From positions 1 through 13,167 of the forward strand of contig CAYNFH010000184.1 in assembly GCA_964396385.1 (NCBI GenBank): a DNA stretch of 13,167 nucleotides, written 5' to 3'. Both the position numbers and the translations under genes were made by a program. Source of the DNA: CAYNFH01 sp964396385 (lineage in GTDB: Bacteria > Armatimonadota > Chthonomonadetes > Chthonomonadales > CAJBBX01). The number at the start of each line of letters is the position of its first letter. The first letter of the stretch is position 1. This document shows positions 5,736 through 13,107 of the stretch, one piece after another. The notes below the pieces were generated by a model that ran no database searches, had not been told where the DNA came from, and worked only from the letters and a program-made list of their open reading frames with translations.

Positions 5736-7001
5736 TTACCTCCGGCCGCCTGGCATGGGCCCCGTGGTGGAGCGGATTACCAGAGAGGTGGGTAGGAGTA
5801 CGTGCTGGTAAGTGCGGCCCCGTCCCGGAGTAGACGGGTTGAGTCGTCGGAAAAGGAGCTTCGCGGCGCGCTGTCCGATCTGATAGAAGGGCTGATGTAC
5901 CGTGGTGAGCATCGCCGGATGCGGTGAGAGGCTTTCAATGTCGTCGAACCCGACGACGCTGAGATCCCCGGGCACCCGCCACCCATGCGCCCGCGCTTCG
6001 TTAATCATTCCAAACGCGAAGATGTCGTGCATGCAAGCAACCGCTGTGGGTGGATCCGGCAGGGAAGAGAGGTGCGCGAAGGCCTGCGCCATGTTGTCTC
6101 CCGTACACATAGGATTGATGTAGATGAGCTCCGGAGAAGGCGAGATACCCCGGGCTCTCAACGCCTCGCGGTATCCCTCCTCCCGCTCCTGAACCGGATT
6201 CGCCTGCTCATCGTTCGTGACATATGCGATGCGGGTGTGCCCCAGGTCCAGGAGGTGGTCGACTGCGTCGCGCATTCCCGATTGATTATCCACCCCAACG
6301 TAGTCGCAGTCCAAGGTGGGCGGAAAGCGGTCGATGAACACCACGGCGATCCCCTTTTCCTCAAGGCGCTGAATAATGGAAAGCGTAGGCGCTTCCACGA
6401 GGTGCCAGATGATAACACCGGCAAACCGGGCGCGCTCAGCCCGATCCAGAATGGAGCGTTCGAGCTCAGCCTGATCCTCAAGAGCCGCCACGCCCTCCCC
6501 GGCGGGATTGCCTTGAAATACCGATAGGTGGAATGGCGCCGTGATAGCCGTCACATCCTCCACCCAGCGGTGGATCCAGCTATCGAAGACCGTGAGATTG
6601 TAGGGAGCGTGCTCCTGCTGGAGCACCGACGCGATGCCGCACAGGATGGCATGGGCGGACGCGTACGTAGGCGCCTGCGGGACCACCGCGGCGATCATGT
6701 CCCTCGCGGTCATGACGTCCGCGGCGGCTAACGCCTCTCCCGGATCTCCGTTGGCGTTCCGGAGGCTCGCGCTCACCGCTACGCGCGGCCGGCATCCCGG
6801 CTCGCGGGCAATGAGCCCCCGCTCGGCCAGACTGGATAGGGCAGCGCGGATGACAGGACGGCTGACGGAGAGCTCGGCGGCGAGATCCCGCTCGGCCGGA
6901 AGCCAGGCTCCAACGCTGTAATAGCCTTCCGCGAGTCGCTCTTCAAGTATTCGCGTTATGCGCGTAATGGCGGGGTACTGCTGCGGAGGTCGTGTCTCCA
7001 C
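5736..7001 (-). CDS. GntR/LacI-type chimeric transcriptional regulator
   Basis: 421 residues. The N-terminal 80 residues form a GntR-type winged helix: ILEERLAEGYYSVGAWLPAE, then DLAAELSVSRPVIRAALSSL and ERGLIAREPG. Residues about 100-415 are a LacI/periplasmic-binding-protein-like sensor with FAGVIIWHLVEAP, GIAVVFIDRF, YVGVDNQSGMRDAVDHLLDL, GHTRIAYVTND, DLSVVGFDDI and TVHQPFYQIG. This AraR-like layout usually senses a sugar or related small molecule. The GTG start has GAGGG about five bases upstream. Its own promoter lies at 7118-7147, leaving a leader of about 110 bases. It sits 233 bp upstream of the first TPR gene in the same direction, and that gap holds separate promoters. The matched element in both promoter regions makes it the best candidate regulator of the cluster and of itself (inference). 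The effector is not deducible. Confidence 0.92.
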   Translation of the reverse strand: METRPPQQYPAITRITRILEERLAEGYYSVGAWLPAERDLAAELSVSRPVIRAALSSLAERGLIAREPGCRPRVAVSASLRNANGDPGEALAAADVMTARDMIAAVVPQAPTYASAHAILCGIASVLQQEHAPYNLTVFDSWIHRWVEDVTAITAPFHLSVFQGNPAGEGVAALEDQAELERSILDRAERARFAGVIIWHLVEAPTLSIIQRLEEKGIAVVFIDRFPPTLDCDYVGVDNQSGMRDAVDHLLDLGHTRIAYVTNDEQANPVQEREEGYREALRARGISPSPELIYINPMCTGDNMAQAFAHLSSLPDPPTAVACMHDIFAFGMINEARAHGWRVPGDLSVVGFDDIESLSPHPAMLTTVHQPFYQIGQRAAKLLFRRLNPSTPGRGRTYQHVLLPTSLVIRSTTGPMPGGRR

Positions 7002-7107
7002 TTTGCCCTCAGCACGAACGATATCGCAAATGACGCGGGGCGCGTCCGGACCGGCACATCGTGCAGAAGCTCCTCAGGATGGACGCCGGACGAGACGAAA
7101 GACACAA

Positions 7108-7126
7108 GGTGCGCCACAGTTTAACC
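7108..7126. promoter_or_regulatory. Candidate operator shared with cluster promoter P2
   Basis: On the minus strand GGTTAAACTGTGGCGCACC, overlapping the regulator's -10. It matches GGTTATACTGTGGACCACT at 5653-5635 in 15 of 19 positions with identical placement relative to the -10. Both copies contain GTG-N3-CAC half-symmetry (GTGGCGCAC, GTGGACCAC). Part of the match is the -10 itself, so the informative part is ACTGTGG and CAC. Confidence 0.45.
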
Positions 7127-7147
7127 ATTTCCGTAAGCAGATGTCAA
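7118..7147 (-). promoter_or_regulatory. Promoter of the GntR/LacI regulator
   Basis: Minus strand TTGACA (7147-7142), an 18-base spacer, TAAACT (7123-7118). It is followed directly by GTGGCGCACC. CTGTGGCGCA on the minus strand occurs twice (7119-7110 and 7195-7186), and TGGCGCA occurs once more on the plus strand (7160-7166). These repeats flank the promoter and may be autoregulatory sites. No convincing plus-strand promoter for the gene at 7282 was found in this 280-bp divergent region. Confidence 0.6.
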
Positions 7148-7281
7148 CCAGGGGTCGCTTGGCGCATTCGTCGTAAGCGCACGGTTGCGCCACAGAGGAA
7201 TCTATGCCTCTCGGCAGAAAGCGATGCTCACCGATCTTTCGGCCGCGCGGGCAGTGTGCGTGAGTTCCCTGGAGGAGAGGC

Positions 7282-8670
7282 TTGGAGGGTATGGTCCGAT
7301 TCGGCGCGGATGAGCGGCGGCGCTGTGCAACTTTGACGCCCGCCTTGGTGGCGGCCGCTCTCCCTGCCGTCCTGGTTGTGGCACCGTACGTTTCCGCGTT
7401 GTGGCGAGGCCGAAATGGTGTGCCATCGTGGACGTGGGATCTCGATGTGATGCTGATCCGCGGCGGGCTTACAAAAGCTCCAACTTTTCGGGAAACCCTT
7501 TCCTGGTGGTCGGGAACGTGGGTCGGCCAGGTTCCCTTCTACCGGCCATTGACCTCTTACCTATTCTGGATTGAATGGAAGCTGTTCGGTAACCGAGAAT
7601 GGCTGTACGCGCTCCCGGATGTTGGCGCACATATTGCCGCGACGGTGCTCTTTGCTGCCTTTGTCTTTCTGCTTGGCCGCCGACGTTGTGTTCCGTACCA
7701 CGCGATGGCGGCCGTAGTCGCCGCGTGGGGATTTAGCGGCTGGCTGCTGGAGTACCGAGGTTCCGTAGCCTCCGCTGTTTTCTATCAGTGGAAGAACCAG
7801 CCGGACGCGTTCGCCGCGATTTGCTGCTTTGCAGCCCTCATCAGCTACGTGAGGGCACAGGAAGTATCGCGCGCCCTTCCCGTGGCCGCCATTATCTGGT
7901 ATCTCGCCGGCTGCGGCTTCAAGGAGATTGCTATACCGTTGCCGGCCGTCTGTGCTTGTCTAGAAGGCACAACACCTTTCCGCGGGACAGACCGTGCGTC
8001 ACGCGGCAGGCTTGCGGCTATGCTTGCCGCGGCTCTGGCGCTTCTCAGCCTCCGCGCCATGGCCCTGCACAGCATTGGCTACATCTATGGCGCTAACTCA
8101 GACTTCGTTCGCCGTACCGTCCAGGAGTTGTTCGGCCCGCTGGGCTCGAGTCTGACGGGGGGTGAGTGGCTTGGGAACGCCGTCGCAATCTGGATTTTTG
8201 CAATTGCCACGTTTTGTATCTGCCGGCTTGGAGACCGCGGTATCGGCGACTTCGAGATACCGATGCGCATGCTGGCCGCCGGTGGCACACTCACGCTTGC
8301 CGTCATGGGCGCTCTTGGCGCGGCCTTCATGTGGGGACAGGGTGGTATTGAAAGGGCATCGGTGCAATCTCCGCTTGGAGCGGTCGTTGGCCTATTCCGT
8401 TGCCTCCAGCCAGTGGCACTCGGAGAGACGATAGCTACACTCAGCCTGCTCGTTTCACTCACCGCCTTGTGGGAACGCCACGCTTGGGCCATACTGTTAT
8501 CATTTGCGTGGACAACCGTATATCTGGCGCCACTCATGTTCTCGCCCGGCCCTATACATCGCTACTACATCTCACAGGGCGGTTACTATCTGTTGTACGC
8601 GTTTGCCGCAGCGGTCATCTGGGAAACGGTGCGCAAGCGCCTCCACGCGTTGCGGCTGCGTACAAGTTAG
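7282..8670 (+). CDS. Multi-pass membrane protein, GT-C glycosyltransferase-like
   Basis: 462 residues with about ten hydrophobic segments. An early outer loop holds VPFYRPLTSYLFWIEWKLFG (about 84-103), which resembles the FYRPL motif of TMTC/ArnT-like GT-C membrane proteins. KNQPDAFAAICCF (171-183) and GFKEIAIPLPAVC (212-224) resemble later conserved segments of the same group. A lipid-linked sugar transferase is therefore likely, but no substrate can be named and a clear catalytic Asp-Glu pair is not obvious; WDLD at 52-55 is a candidate. The start is TTG at 7282 with GGAGGA five bases upstream. An in-frame ATG at 7291 is an alternative, but its Shine-Dalgarno is too close. It is divergent from the regulator and shares the intergenic region at 7002-7281, so regulation by it is possible. 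Confidence 0.75.
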   Translation: MEGMVRFGADERRRCATLTPALVAAALPAVLVVAPYVSALWRGRNGVPSWTWDLDVMLIRGGLTKAPTFRETLSWWSGTWVGQVPFYRPLTSYLFWIEWKLFGNREWLYALPDVGAHIAATVLFAAFVFLLGRRRCVPYHAMAAVVAAWGFSGWLLEYRGSVASAVFYQWKNQPDAFAAICCFAALISYVRAQEVSRALPVAAIIWYLAGCGFKEIAIPLPAVCACLEGTTPFRGTDRASRGRLAAMLAAALALLSLRAMALHSIGYIYGANSDFVRRTVQELFGPLGSSLTGGEWLGNAVAIWIFAIATFCICRLGDRGIGDFEIPMRMLAAGGTLTLAVMGALGAAFMWGQGGIERASVQSPLGAVVGLFRCLQPVALGETIATLSLLVSLTALWERHAWAILLSFAWTTVYLAPLMFSPGPIHRYYISQGGYYLLYAFAAAVIWETVRKRLHALRLRTS

Positions 8671-8674
8671 TCAT

Positions 8675-8717
8675 CGGGGTAAAGGGCGATATCTCTACCT
8701 TATTCCCCGGAGTTTTT
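8675..8717 (+). terminator. Possible hairpin terminator after the GT-C-like gene
   Basis: CGGGG (8675-8679) can pair with CCCCG (8705-8709), extended by imperfect TAAAGG/CCTTATT pairing, followed by five T at 8713-8717. The loop is long (about 11-25 bases depending on pairing), so efficiency is uncertain. Confidence 0.35.
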
Positions 8718-8760
8718 GCAGTGTGACCGGTCCGTTCCAGTTCTCTGTGGAGGTCTGTCG

Positions 8761-9078
8761 ATGCCTGAGCCGCCTACCAACCAGGTTGGTACCCGCTTGA
8801 TGTTCGAGAACGAGCGAGTGCGAGTCTGGGACTTTGCGCTCGCACCGGGCGAGAGCCTGGAGCGCCACATCCACCGGCTGGACTACTTCTTCGTAGTGAT
8901 CTCCGGCGGAACGCTGCGGATCTCCGATCCGGAGGATCCCTCCAGGTACCGGGACGCCGTTTATGAGGACGACCAGGTAACATTCATCCAGGTGCCGCCC
9001 GCCGGCAAGATAGACAACCGCCACACCAACATCGGCGACGTTCCGTACCGCAATCTAGTGATCGAGCTCAAGCGTTAG
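8761..9078 (+). CDS. Small single-domain cupin, BauB-like
   Basis: 105 residues: one cupin barrel. Motif 1 is PGESLERHIHRLDYFFVVISGGTL, with the HxH metal ligands at about His36 and His38 followed by an Asp-Tyr pair. This is the arrangement seen in beta-alanine degradation protein BauB-like cupins. Motif 2 is NRHTNIGDVPYRNLVIELK. Such proteins bind a metal and a small molecule; many are of unknown reaction. The start at 8761 has GGAGGT six bases upstream and matches the family N-terminus, so an upstream in-frame ATG at 8716 was rejected. The TAG stop overlaps the TAA of the convergent beta-helix gene (shared bases 9076-9077). No co-transcribed enzyme shows its pathway. Confidence 0.8.
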   Translation: MPEPPTNQVGTRLMFENERVRVWDFALAPGESLERHIHRLDYFFVVISGGTLRISDPEDPSRYRDAVYEDDQVTFIQVPPAGKIDNRHTNIGDVPYRNLVIELKR

Positions 9079-9778
9079 CGCCGGCCGGGCGAGGCGTAGT
9101 ACTCGTGCGCGCCGATGTCCGGATGGGACTTCCGGCGGTGGCGGTCGATGTCCTCGCGCACTTGCGGCAGCGGGTCCGCGTGGCCGATAGCCTCCACGGC
9201 GCGCGGAGTCAACCGGAGGTTACCCTCGTGCGGGGCGACGAGCTCACCGGTAAGGTCCCGCTCCAGGTTGTGCTCGAACCGGATATGGCTCTGTGACTCG
9301 ACGCGGATCGGCGGGCCGCAGACCAGGTTGTTCGCCACCAGCAGACCGTTGTTATCATGGACAAGGCGGATCAGGCGGCCGAGGCTGCTTTCACGATAGT
9401 GCCCTTAACCGCGCGCTGCCAGACGTTGTGCAGCACGCAGTTGTAGATGGTCAGCCGGTGTACGCCGGTCTCCGAGTTCAGCTTGATGCCGTTCCACCGG
9501 ACATTTTGAACTGTGAGATCCGCGATGGTGACGCCTTCGCACCTCCAGAGCCGCAGCAGTTCCCCGCCGTTGCCGCCATCCAGCACGACGCGGTCGCGCT
9601 GGCGCGACGCCCCACGCACCGTCACGCGATCGGCGCGGATGTCCAGCGGCTGCGCTACGTGGTAGATGCCGTCCGCCACCAGGATGGTGTCGCGAGGTAG
9701 TTGCGGAGGTTATAGCCGCTGCTCCGGAGGGACTCCGGCGAGCGCCAGAGTGAACCAGAGCATCCAGGATTGCTTCAC
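9075..9778 (-). pseudogene. Broken right-handed parallel beta-helix (pectate-lyase-fold) exported protein
   Basis: Three pieces of one gene can be seen. A GTG at 9778 begins VKQSWMLWFTLALAGVPP, a signal peptide, which meets TAA at 9712-9710. The same frame resumes with PRDTILVADGIYHV (typical start of a beta-helix after a missing ATLQ-type segment) and continues with RGASRQRDRVVLDGG and CEGVTIADLTVQNVRWNGIKL to a TGA at 9373-9371. From about 9395 a second frame carries GRLIRLVHDNNGLLVANNLV and ends with DIGAHEYYASPGRR, the usual C-terminal IGAxEY end of this family. So there is one in-frame stop with likely loss of the N-terminal helix segment, plus a one-base frameshift near 9374-9395. Either the gene is decayed or the sequence has errors. 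No ribosome-binding site precedes the GTG. The ancestral protein was probably a surface polysaccharide-binding or lyase-like protein. Confidence 0.8.
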
Positions 9779-9868
9779 GATGGACGCATTCGCCGCTCGC
9801 AGCCCGCCGTTCCTGCCCGCCGCAGGTATCATTACGACCATCACAGCCACGACCCACGGAGGTACGCC

Positions 9869-10525
9869 ATGAAGATCGAGGCCGGCAGCAAGCTGGTGAT
9901 GATCGGGGATTCCATCACGGATTGCGGACGCGCTCGGCCTGTTGGAGAGGGATTTGTCGGCGCGCTCGGCGCCGGATACGTGGCTAACGTGGACGCATTG
10001 CTGGGCGCCGTCTATCCGGAGCAGGAGATCCGCGTGGTGAACATGGGAGTGAGCGGCAACACGGTCCGCGATCTGGCCGCCCGATGGGAGACCGACGTGC
10101 TCAACCTCCAGCCAGACTGGGTGTCCATCATGATCGGGGTCAACGACGTGTGGCGTCACTTTGACCTGCCGTACCAGACCGAGATCCACGTAGGCGCGGA
10201 CGAGTACCGGCGGACGCTGGACGAGCTGGTGACGCGGACACTCCCAACGGTGCGTGGGATGGTGTTGATGACCCCCTTCTTCATCGAGCCGAAGCGCGAG
10301 GACGCCATGCGTGCGCGGATCGACGACTACGGCGCCCTCGTCCAGGAGGTGGCGGAGGCCCACGGCACCGTGTTCGTGAATACGCAGGCGGCCTTTGATC
10401 GCGTGTTGAAGCACTACTATGCCGCTACCCTCGCCTGGGACCGCGTTCACCCCAACCACATCGGCCACATGGTGGCCGCGCGCGCCTTCCTGAACGCTAT
10501 TGGATTCGAATGGAAACGGGGGTAG
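9869..10525 (+). CDS. GDSL/SGNH-family hydrolase
   Basis: 218 residues, the normal length for the family. Block I is VMIGDSITDCGR with nucleophile Ser15. Block II is VVNMGVSGNTVRDL with oxyanion Gly60. Block III is IMIGVNDVW with Asn92. Block V is DRVHPNHIGH with Asp191 and His194. All catalytic residues are present. It most likely removes acetyl or other acyl groups from carbohydrate, as many bacterial relatives of this type do. No signal peptide is seen, so it should be cytoplasmic. The start at 9869 has GGAGGT five bases upstream; an earlier in-frame ATG at 9770 would add a tail without family similarity. It is divergent from the broken beta-helix gene. Confidence 0.93.
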   Translation: MKIEAGSKLVMIGDSITDCGRARPVGEGFVGALGAGYVANVDALLGAVYPEQEIRVVNMGVSGNTVRDLAARWETDVLNLQPDWVSIMIGVNDVWRHFDLPYQTEIHVGADEYRRTLDELVTRTLPTVRGMVLMTPFFIEPKREDAMRARIDDYGALVQEVAEAHGTVFVNTQAAFDRVLKHYYAATLAWDRVHPNHIGHMVAARAFLNAIGFEWKRG

Positions 10526-10601
10526 TATCGGGGCAGCAGGCAGTTTAGGCCACCGCAACAAGCGGACGGTAGGGTAATAGCAAGACTGAAGGGAGGCCAA
10601 G

Positions 10602-11366
10602 ATGCGGAGATTCAGTCAGCTTGGATGGGCTGGCGCGCTCGTATGCGCGGGAGCGGTTCTGCTCTATGCACGCTCCGGGGCGGGCCAATACGATCCCAAT
10701 CTACGGTGTGTGCTGAACCTCGAGAAGCTCACGCTTGGGGTGCTGATGTACGCCCAAGACTACGACGAGAAGCTTCCTCGAATGACCAACCCCATTACCT
10801 TCCACGATCTCGTGATGCCTTACATCCGCGATACGAAGGTTTTTATCTGCCCCGCCACGTTCCTGCTCTACACGGACAATTCCAGGCTTAGCGAGAAGCA
10901 ATTAAGCTCGTTTCCAGACACCTCGGTGATTAAGGTGGCCTGGGACACACGCCCGCACCGTGACCACCTGTTGACTGTCGGCTTTCTGGACGGTCACGTG
11001 GAGCGAGGCGGGATACCCATCTATGTGGATCCACAGGGCCAGCTTGACCCAAACGCAGAGTGCGTTCAGTACGTCCGTGCGCTCGATCTGGGCACGATGA
11101 TGTACGCCCAGGATTACGACGAGCGACTTCCACCCATGAATACCCAGGCACAGTATCAGGCGAGCATCTTCCCGTACGTGAGGGTCACCCGCAAGTTCAC
11201 CTGTCCCGCCACGCTCCTGAAGTACGCTCCAAACTCGAGCCTGAGCGGGACTTCGTTCATGGACTATCCACTGCCGGCGGCGATTCCGGTGCTGTGGGAC
11301 CCAAAGCCGCACAGTGATGGAAAGACCACCTACGGTTACCTGGATGGCCACGTACGGCGAGAGTAG
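10602..11366 (+). CDS. Exported protein of two tandem DUF1559-type pseudopilin heads without a pilin stem
   Basis: 254 residues. An N-terminal hydrophobic segment (about 8-23, LGWAGALVCAGAVLLYA) looks like a Sec signal or anchor; the prepilin FTLIE motif is absent. Two copies of one unit follow, offset by exactly 118 residues at every landmark. These are Cys36/Cys154, YAQDYDE 50-56/168-174, PY(I/V)R 73-76/191-194, CPAT 83-86/201-204 and (F/Y)LDGHV 128-133/246-251. The same landmarks occur in the pseudopilin at 2831-3646 (CLSNIKQIGLA, MYSQDYDE, QCPSN, FFDGHA), so these are stemless pseudopilin heads. Each copy keeps one Cys pair 47 residues apart, a likely disulfide. GGGAGG five bases upstream supports the ATG. 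The preceding hydrolase gene ends 76 bp upstream. The role is unknown; it may cap or bind a pseudopilin fibre. Confidence 0.85.
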   Translation: MRRFSQLGWAGALVCAGAVLLYARSGAGQYDPNLRCVLNLEKLTLGVLMYAQDYDEKLPRMTNPITFHDLVMPYIRDTKVFICPATFLLYTDNSRLSEKQLSSFPDTSVIKVAWDTRPHRDHLLTVGFLDGHVERGGIPIYVDPQGQLDPNAECVQYVRALDLGTMMYAQDYDERLPPMNTQAQYQASIFPYVRVTRKFTCPATLLKYAPNSSLSGTSFMDYPLPAAIPVLWDPKPHSDGKTTYGYLDGHVRRE

Positions 11367-11374
11367 TCTCGCCG
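11355..11374. terminator. Hairpin between convergent genes
   Basis: CGGCGAGA, loop GTAG, TCTCGCCG: a perfect 8-bp stem whose loop contains the TAG stop of the tandem-head gene. Nine bases further lies the end of the convergent glycosyltransferase gene. No T-run follows on either strand, so it may be a weak bidirectional terminator or an mRNA 3'-end stabiliser. Confidence 0.4.
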
Positions 11375-11382
11375 CCCCGCCG

Positions 11383-13074
11383 TCACTCTTCGTCCTCCTT
11401 CGGCCTCGGCCGGGACTGGACGTAGCGGGTCCAGAGGTCCATCTGGACCCATACCTCCACCAGCGCGCCGGGACGCAGTCCGAAGAAGCCGGACATCAGG
11501 TGCGTGGGATTGAGTCGCGGCGTAAGCGCGTCATCGAGCGGCGAGGACGCGATGACGATCGGCGCCGCTACTTCCGGCGGAACCCCCACCCAGTAGCCCA
11601 CGTTGTGCATCCGCCGCAGGTACCAGGGCAGGGGCCAGTAGTACGGGTCCACGGAGAAGACCTTCACCACTGTATCGGCGCCCTGTGGGGAGACCCGGGC
11701 CAGGTCCTGAACGCGGGAGGTAAGGTTGAGAATGTCCGGCGAAGTCTGCGCGTAGACGTACGGGTTGCGGTTGTCCGCGAAGTAGACGAAGCTGGTCCGG
11801 TAGGATTGCCAGCCTAGCTGCGCAGAGCCGGCGAGAATCAACAGAGTAAGCAGCGCGCCAAGTGCTCTCGAGTGCGGCGGTCTTGCCGCCGCTTTCTCTT
11901 CGTCGCTGCCAGGAAAGCCGCGGGGGCGGGCCCGCCTGAATGAGAGAATAGAAGATCGAAAATCGAAAATCGCCTCCGCTCCTACTCCCGCCAGGAGAAT
12001 CATTCCTAGCAGGAAGTTGAGGACGCACCAGGGGGTCTTGTACGGAATGGCGCAATATATGGCCGTTACCACGATGGTATAGACCGCGAGGAAGCGAGGC
12101 AGTGCCGCGTCCGGACGCCGGACGACGGCCACTCCGCCGACCACAGCCAGGGCCGCGATGAGCAGCTCGCTCCAGACAGGGCCTCGGGCACGGTGGGTCC
12201 AGATCAGCAACTGAAAGTAGTAGTACCAGGGGTGGTGATGGATGCTGGCCTCCCCGGCCCGCCGCAGCCAGGGCGAGAACGCCTTCAACACGTCCACTGC
12301 GCCGCGCGGGTTGGAGAGGAGTCCTGTGAGGATCAGCGTCGCCAGCGCGAGCGCGACGAAGACGGCCAAGACGGCGCGCGGCACCGAAACCCGCCCGCGG
12401 CACACAGCAAGCCAGGCAAATCCCGCCGCAAGGAAAGTCAGAACGGCGGTCTCCTTCGTGGCGGCCATCAGCCCGGCAGCGGCTCCGGCACCCAGGAGCC
12501 AGCCGAGCTTCCCGGAGCGCCGGTACCGCCAGCCGCAGGCCAGAGCGGCGAGCGTAAAGAGGACCAGCAGCGTCTCCTGGATGTAGTACCGGCTATAGAA
12601 GACGAAGGCAGGAGAGATGGCGGCGAGGAGGGCAGCCCAGAGCGTCGCGCGGCGGCCCAGCCCATCCGCTAGGAGCGCCAGCAAGGGCACCATTGCCGCG
12701 CCGGCGAGCGCGGTGGCCAGCCGGTAGTCCGCCTCCTGCGTGTCCTCAAACCTGCGGTGACCGCTCAGCCATACGGTGGGGAGCGCGGCATAGTAGAGCG
12801 TGGGGCCGTGGAACTCGTTAGGGTCGTAGCGGTAGACGCCGTGCTCCCACAGGTCGCGGAATTTGAAGGCGTGGACGGCCTCATCGGCGTGCATGGGCCG
12901 GTTGCCGAGGCTTGGCAGCCGGAAGGCCAGCGCCGCGGCCGTGAGGAGCGCGATAGCAGCAGCGATGGCGTAACGGCGGACGGATTGGGCTGTGCTGGAA
13001 TGGTGGAGTAAACGAGTGCTGGAGTGTTGGGCTCCGGAATCCGGATCCATTACTCCACGACTCCAGCACTTCAA
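11383..13074 (-). CDS. TIGR03663-type (Agl23-like) GT-C membrane glycosyltransferase
   Basis: About 563 residues and roughly ten membrane helices. The first outer loop FRLPSLGNRPMHADEAVHAF with Asp64-Glu65, then HGVYRYDPNEFHGPTLYY, is the hallmark of this family of STT3/PMT-like lipid-linked sugar transferases. Further matches are SPAFVFYSRYYIQETLLV, ATKETAVLTF, HHHPWYYYFQLLIW and YKTPWCVLNFLLG. The C-terminal part is an outer domain (VDPYYWPLPWYLRRMHNVGYW). The start lies inside an 8-bp repeat tract. TTG at 13074 has GGAG seven bases upstream, while ATG at 13050 would give 555 residues; no later start codon precedes the first helix. A 7-bp repeat tract adds FDFRSSILSFRR near residues 370-380. 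It converges on the tandem-head gene and follows a partial gene by 33 bp. It is likely to glycosylate an envelope polymer or protein; the acceptor is unknown. Confidence 0.88.
   Translation of the reverse strand: MKCWSRGVMDPDSGAQHSSTRLLHHSSTAQSVRRYAIAAAIALLTAAALAFRLPSLGNRPMHADEAVHAFKFRDLWEHGVYRYDPNEFHGPTLYYAALPTVWLSGHRRFEDTQEADYRLATALAGAAMVPLLALLADGLGRRATLWAALLAAISPAFVFYSRYYIQETLLVLFTLAALACGWRYRRSGKLGWLLGAGAAAGLMAATKETAVLTFLAAGFAWLAVCRGRVSVPRAVLAVFVALALATLILTGLLSNPRGAVDVLKAFSPWLRRAGEASIHHHPWYYYFQLLIWTHRARGPVWSELLIAALAVVGGVAVVRRPDAALPRFLAVYTIVVTAIYCAIPYKTPWCVLNFLLGMILLAGVGAEAIFDFRSSILSFRRARPRGFPGSDEEKAAARPPHSRALGALLTLLILAGSAQLGWQSYRTSFVYFADNRNPYVYAQTSPDILNLTSRVQDLARVSPQGADTVVKVFSVDPYYWPLPWYLRRMHNVGYWVGVPPEVAAPIVIASSPLDDALTPRLNPTHLMSGFFGLRPGALVEVWVQMDLWTRYVQSRPRPKEDEE
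11937..11972. repeat. Tandem 7-bp repeat tract inside the glycosyltransferase gene
   Basis: On the plus strand TGAATGA, GAGAATA, GAAGATC, GAAAATC, GAAAATC: five heptamers in register. The AT-rich tract stands out from GC-rich surroundings. It encodes IFDFRSSILSFRR, in frame, in a loop after a membrane helix. It resembles the short tandem heptamer repeats (STRR) described in cyanobacteria and other phyla. Confidence 0.7.
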
Positions 13075-13080
13075 TACTCC
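12992..13080. repeat. 8-bp repeats in a large palindrome at the glycosyltransferase start
   Basis: Minus strand from 13080: GGAGTATT, GAAGTGCT, GGAGTCGT, GGAGTAAT, GGATCCGG. Plus strand from about 12997: GGAATGGT, GGAGTAAA, CGAGTGCT, GGAGTGTT. The two arms face each other, giving perfect inverted repeats AGTGCTGGAGT (13015-13025) with ACTCCAGCACT (13060-13070), and TGGAGTAA (13004-13011) with TTACTCCA (13050-13057). The centre is CCGGAATCCGG. The block encodes the first 30 or so residues of the gene. Confidence 0.75.
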
Positions 13081-13107
13081 GCTCCAGGCACGCTCATCCG
13101 TCCCCGC

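Noticed and set aside
7194..7211. AGAGG-N8-CCTCT inverted repeat as an operator for the 7282 gene
   Set aside because: Arms of only five bases, no adjacent promoter and no second copy; it may be chance.
9710..10600. Minus-strand open frame of 296 codons
   Set aside because: Mostly antisense to the GDSL hydrolase, whose catalytic blocks are complete. Only its last 23 codons matter, as the signal peptide of the broken beta-helix gene.
10526..10601. Promoter or terminator between the GDSL hydrolase and the tandem-head gene
   Set aside because: No convincing -35/-10 pair or hairpin with T-run was found; only the GGGAGG ribosome-binding site is clear.
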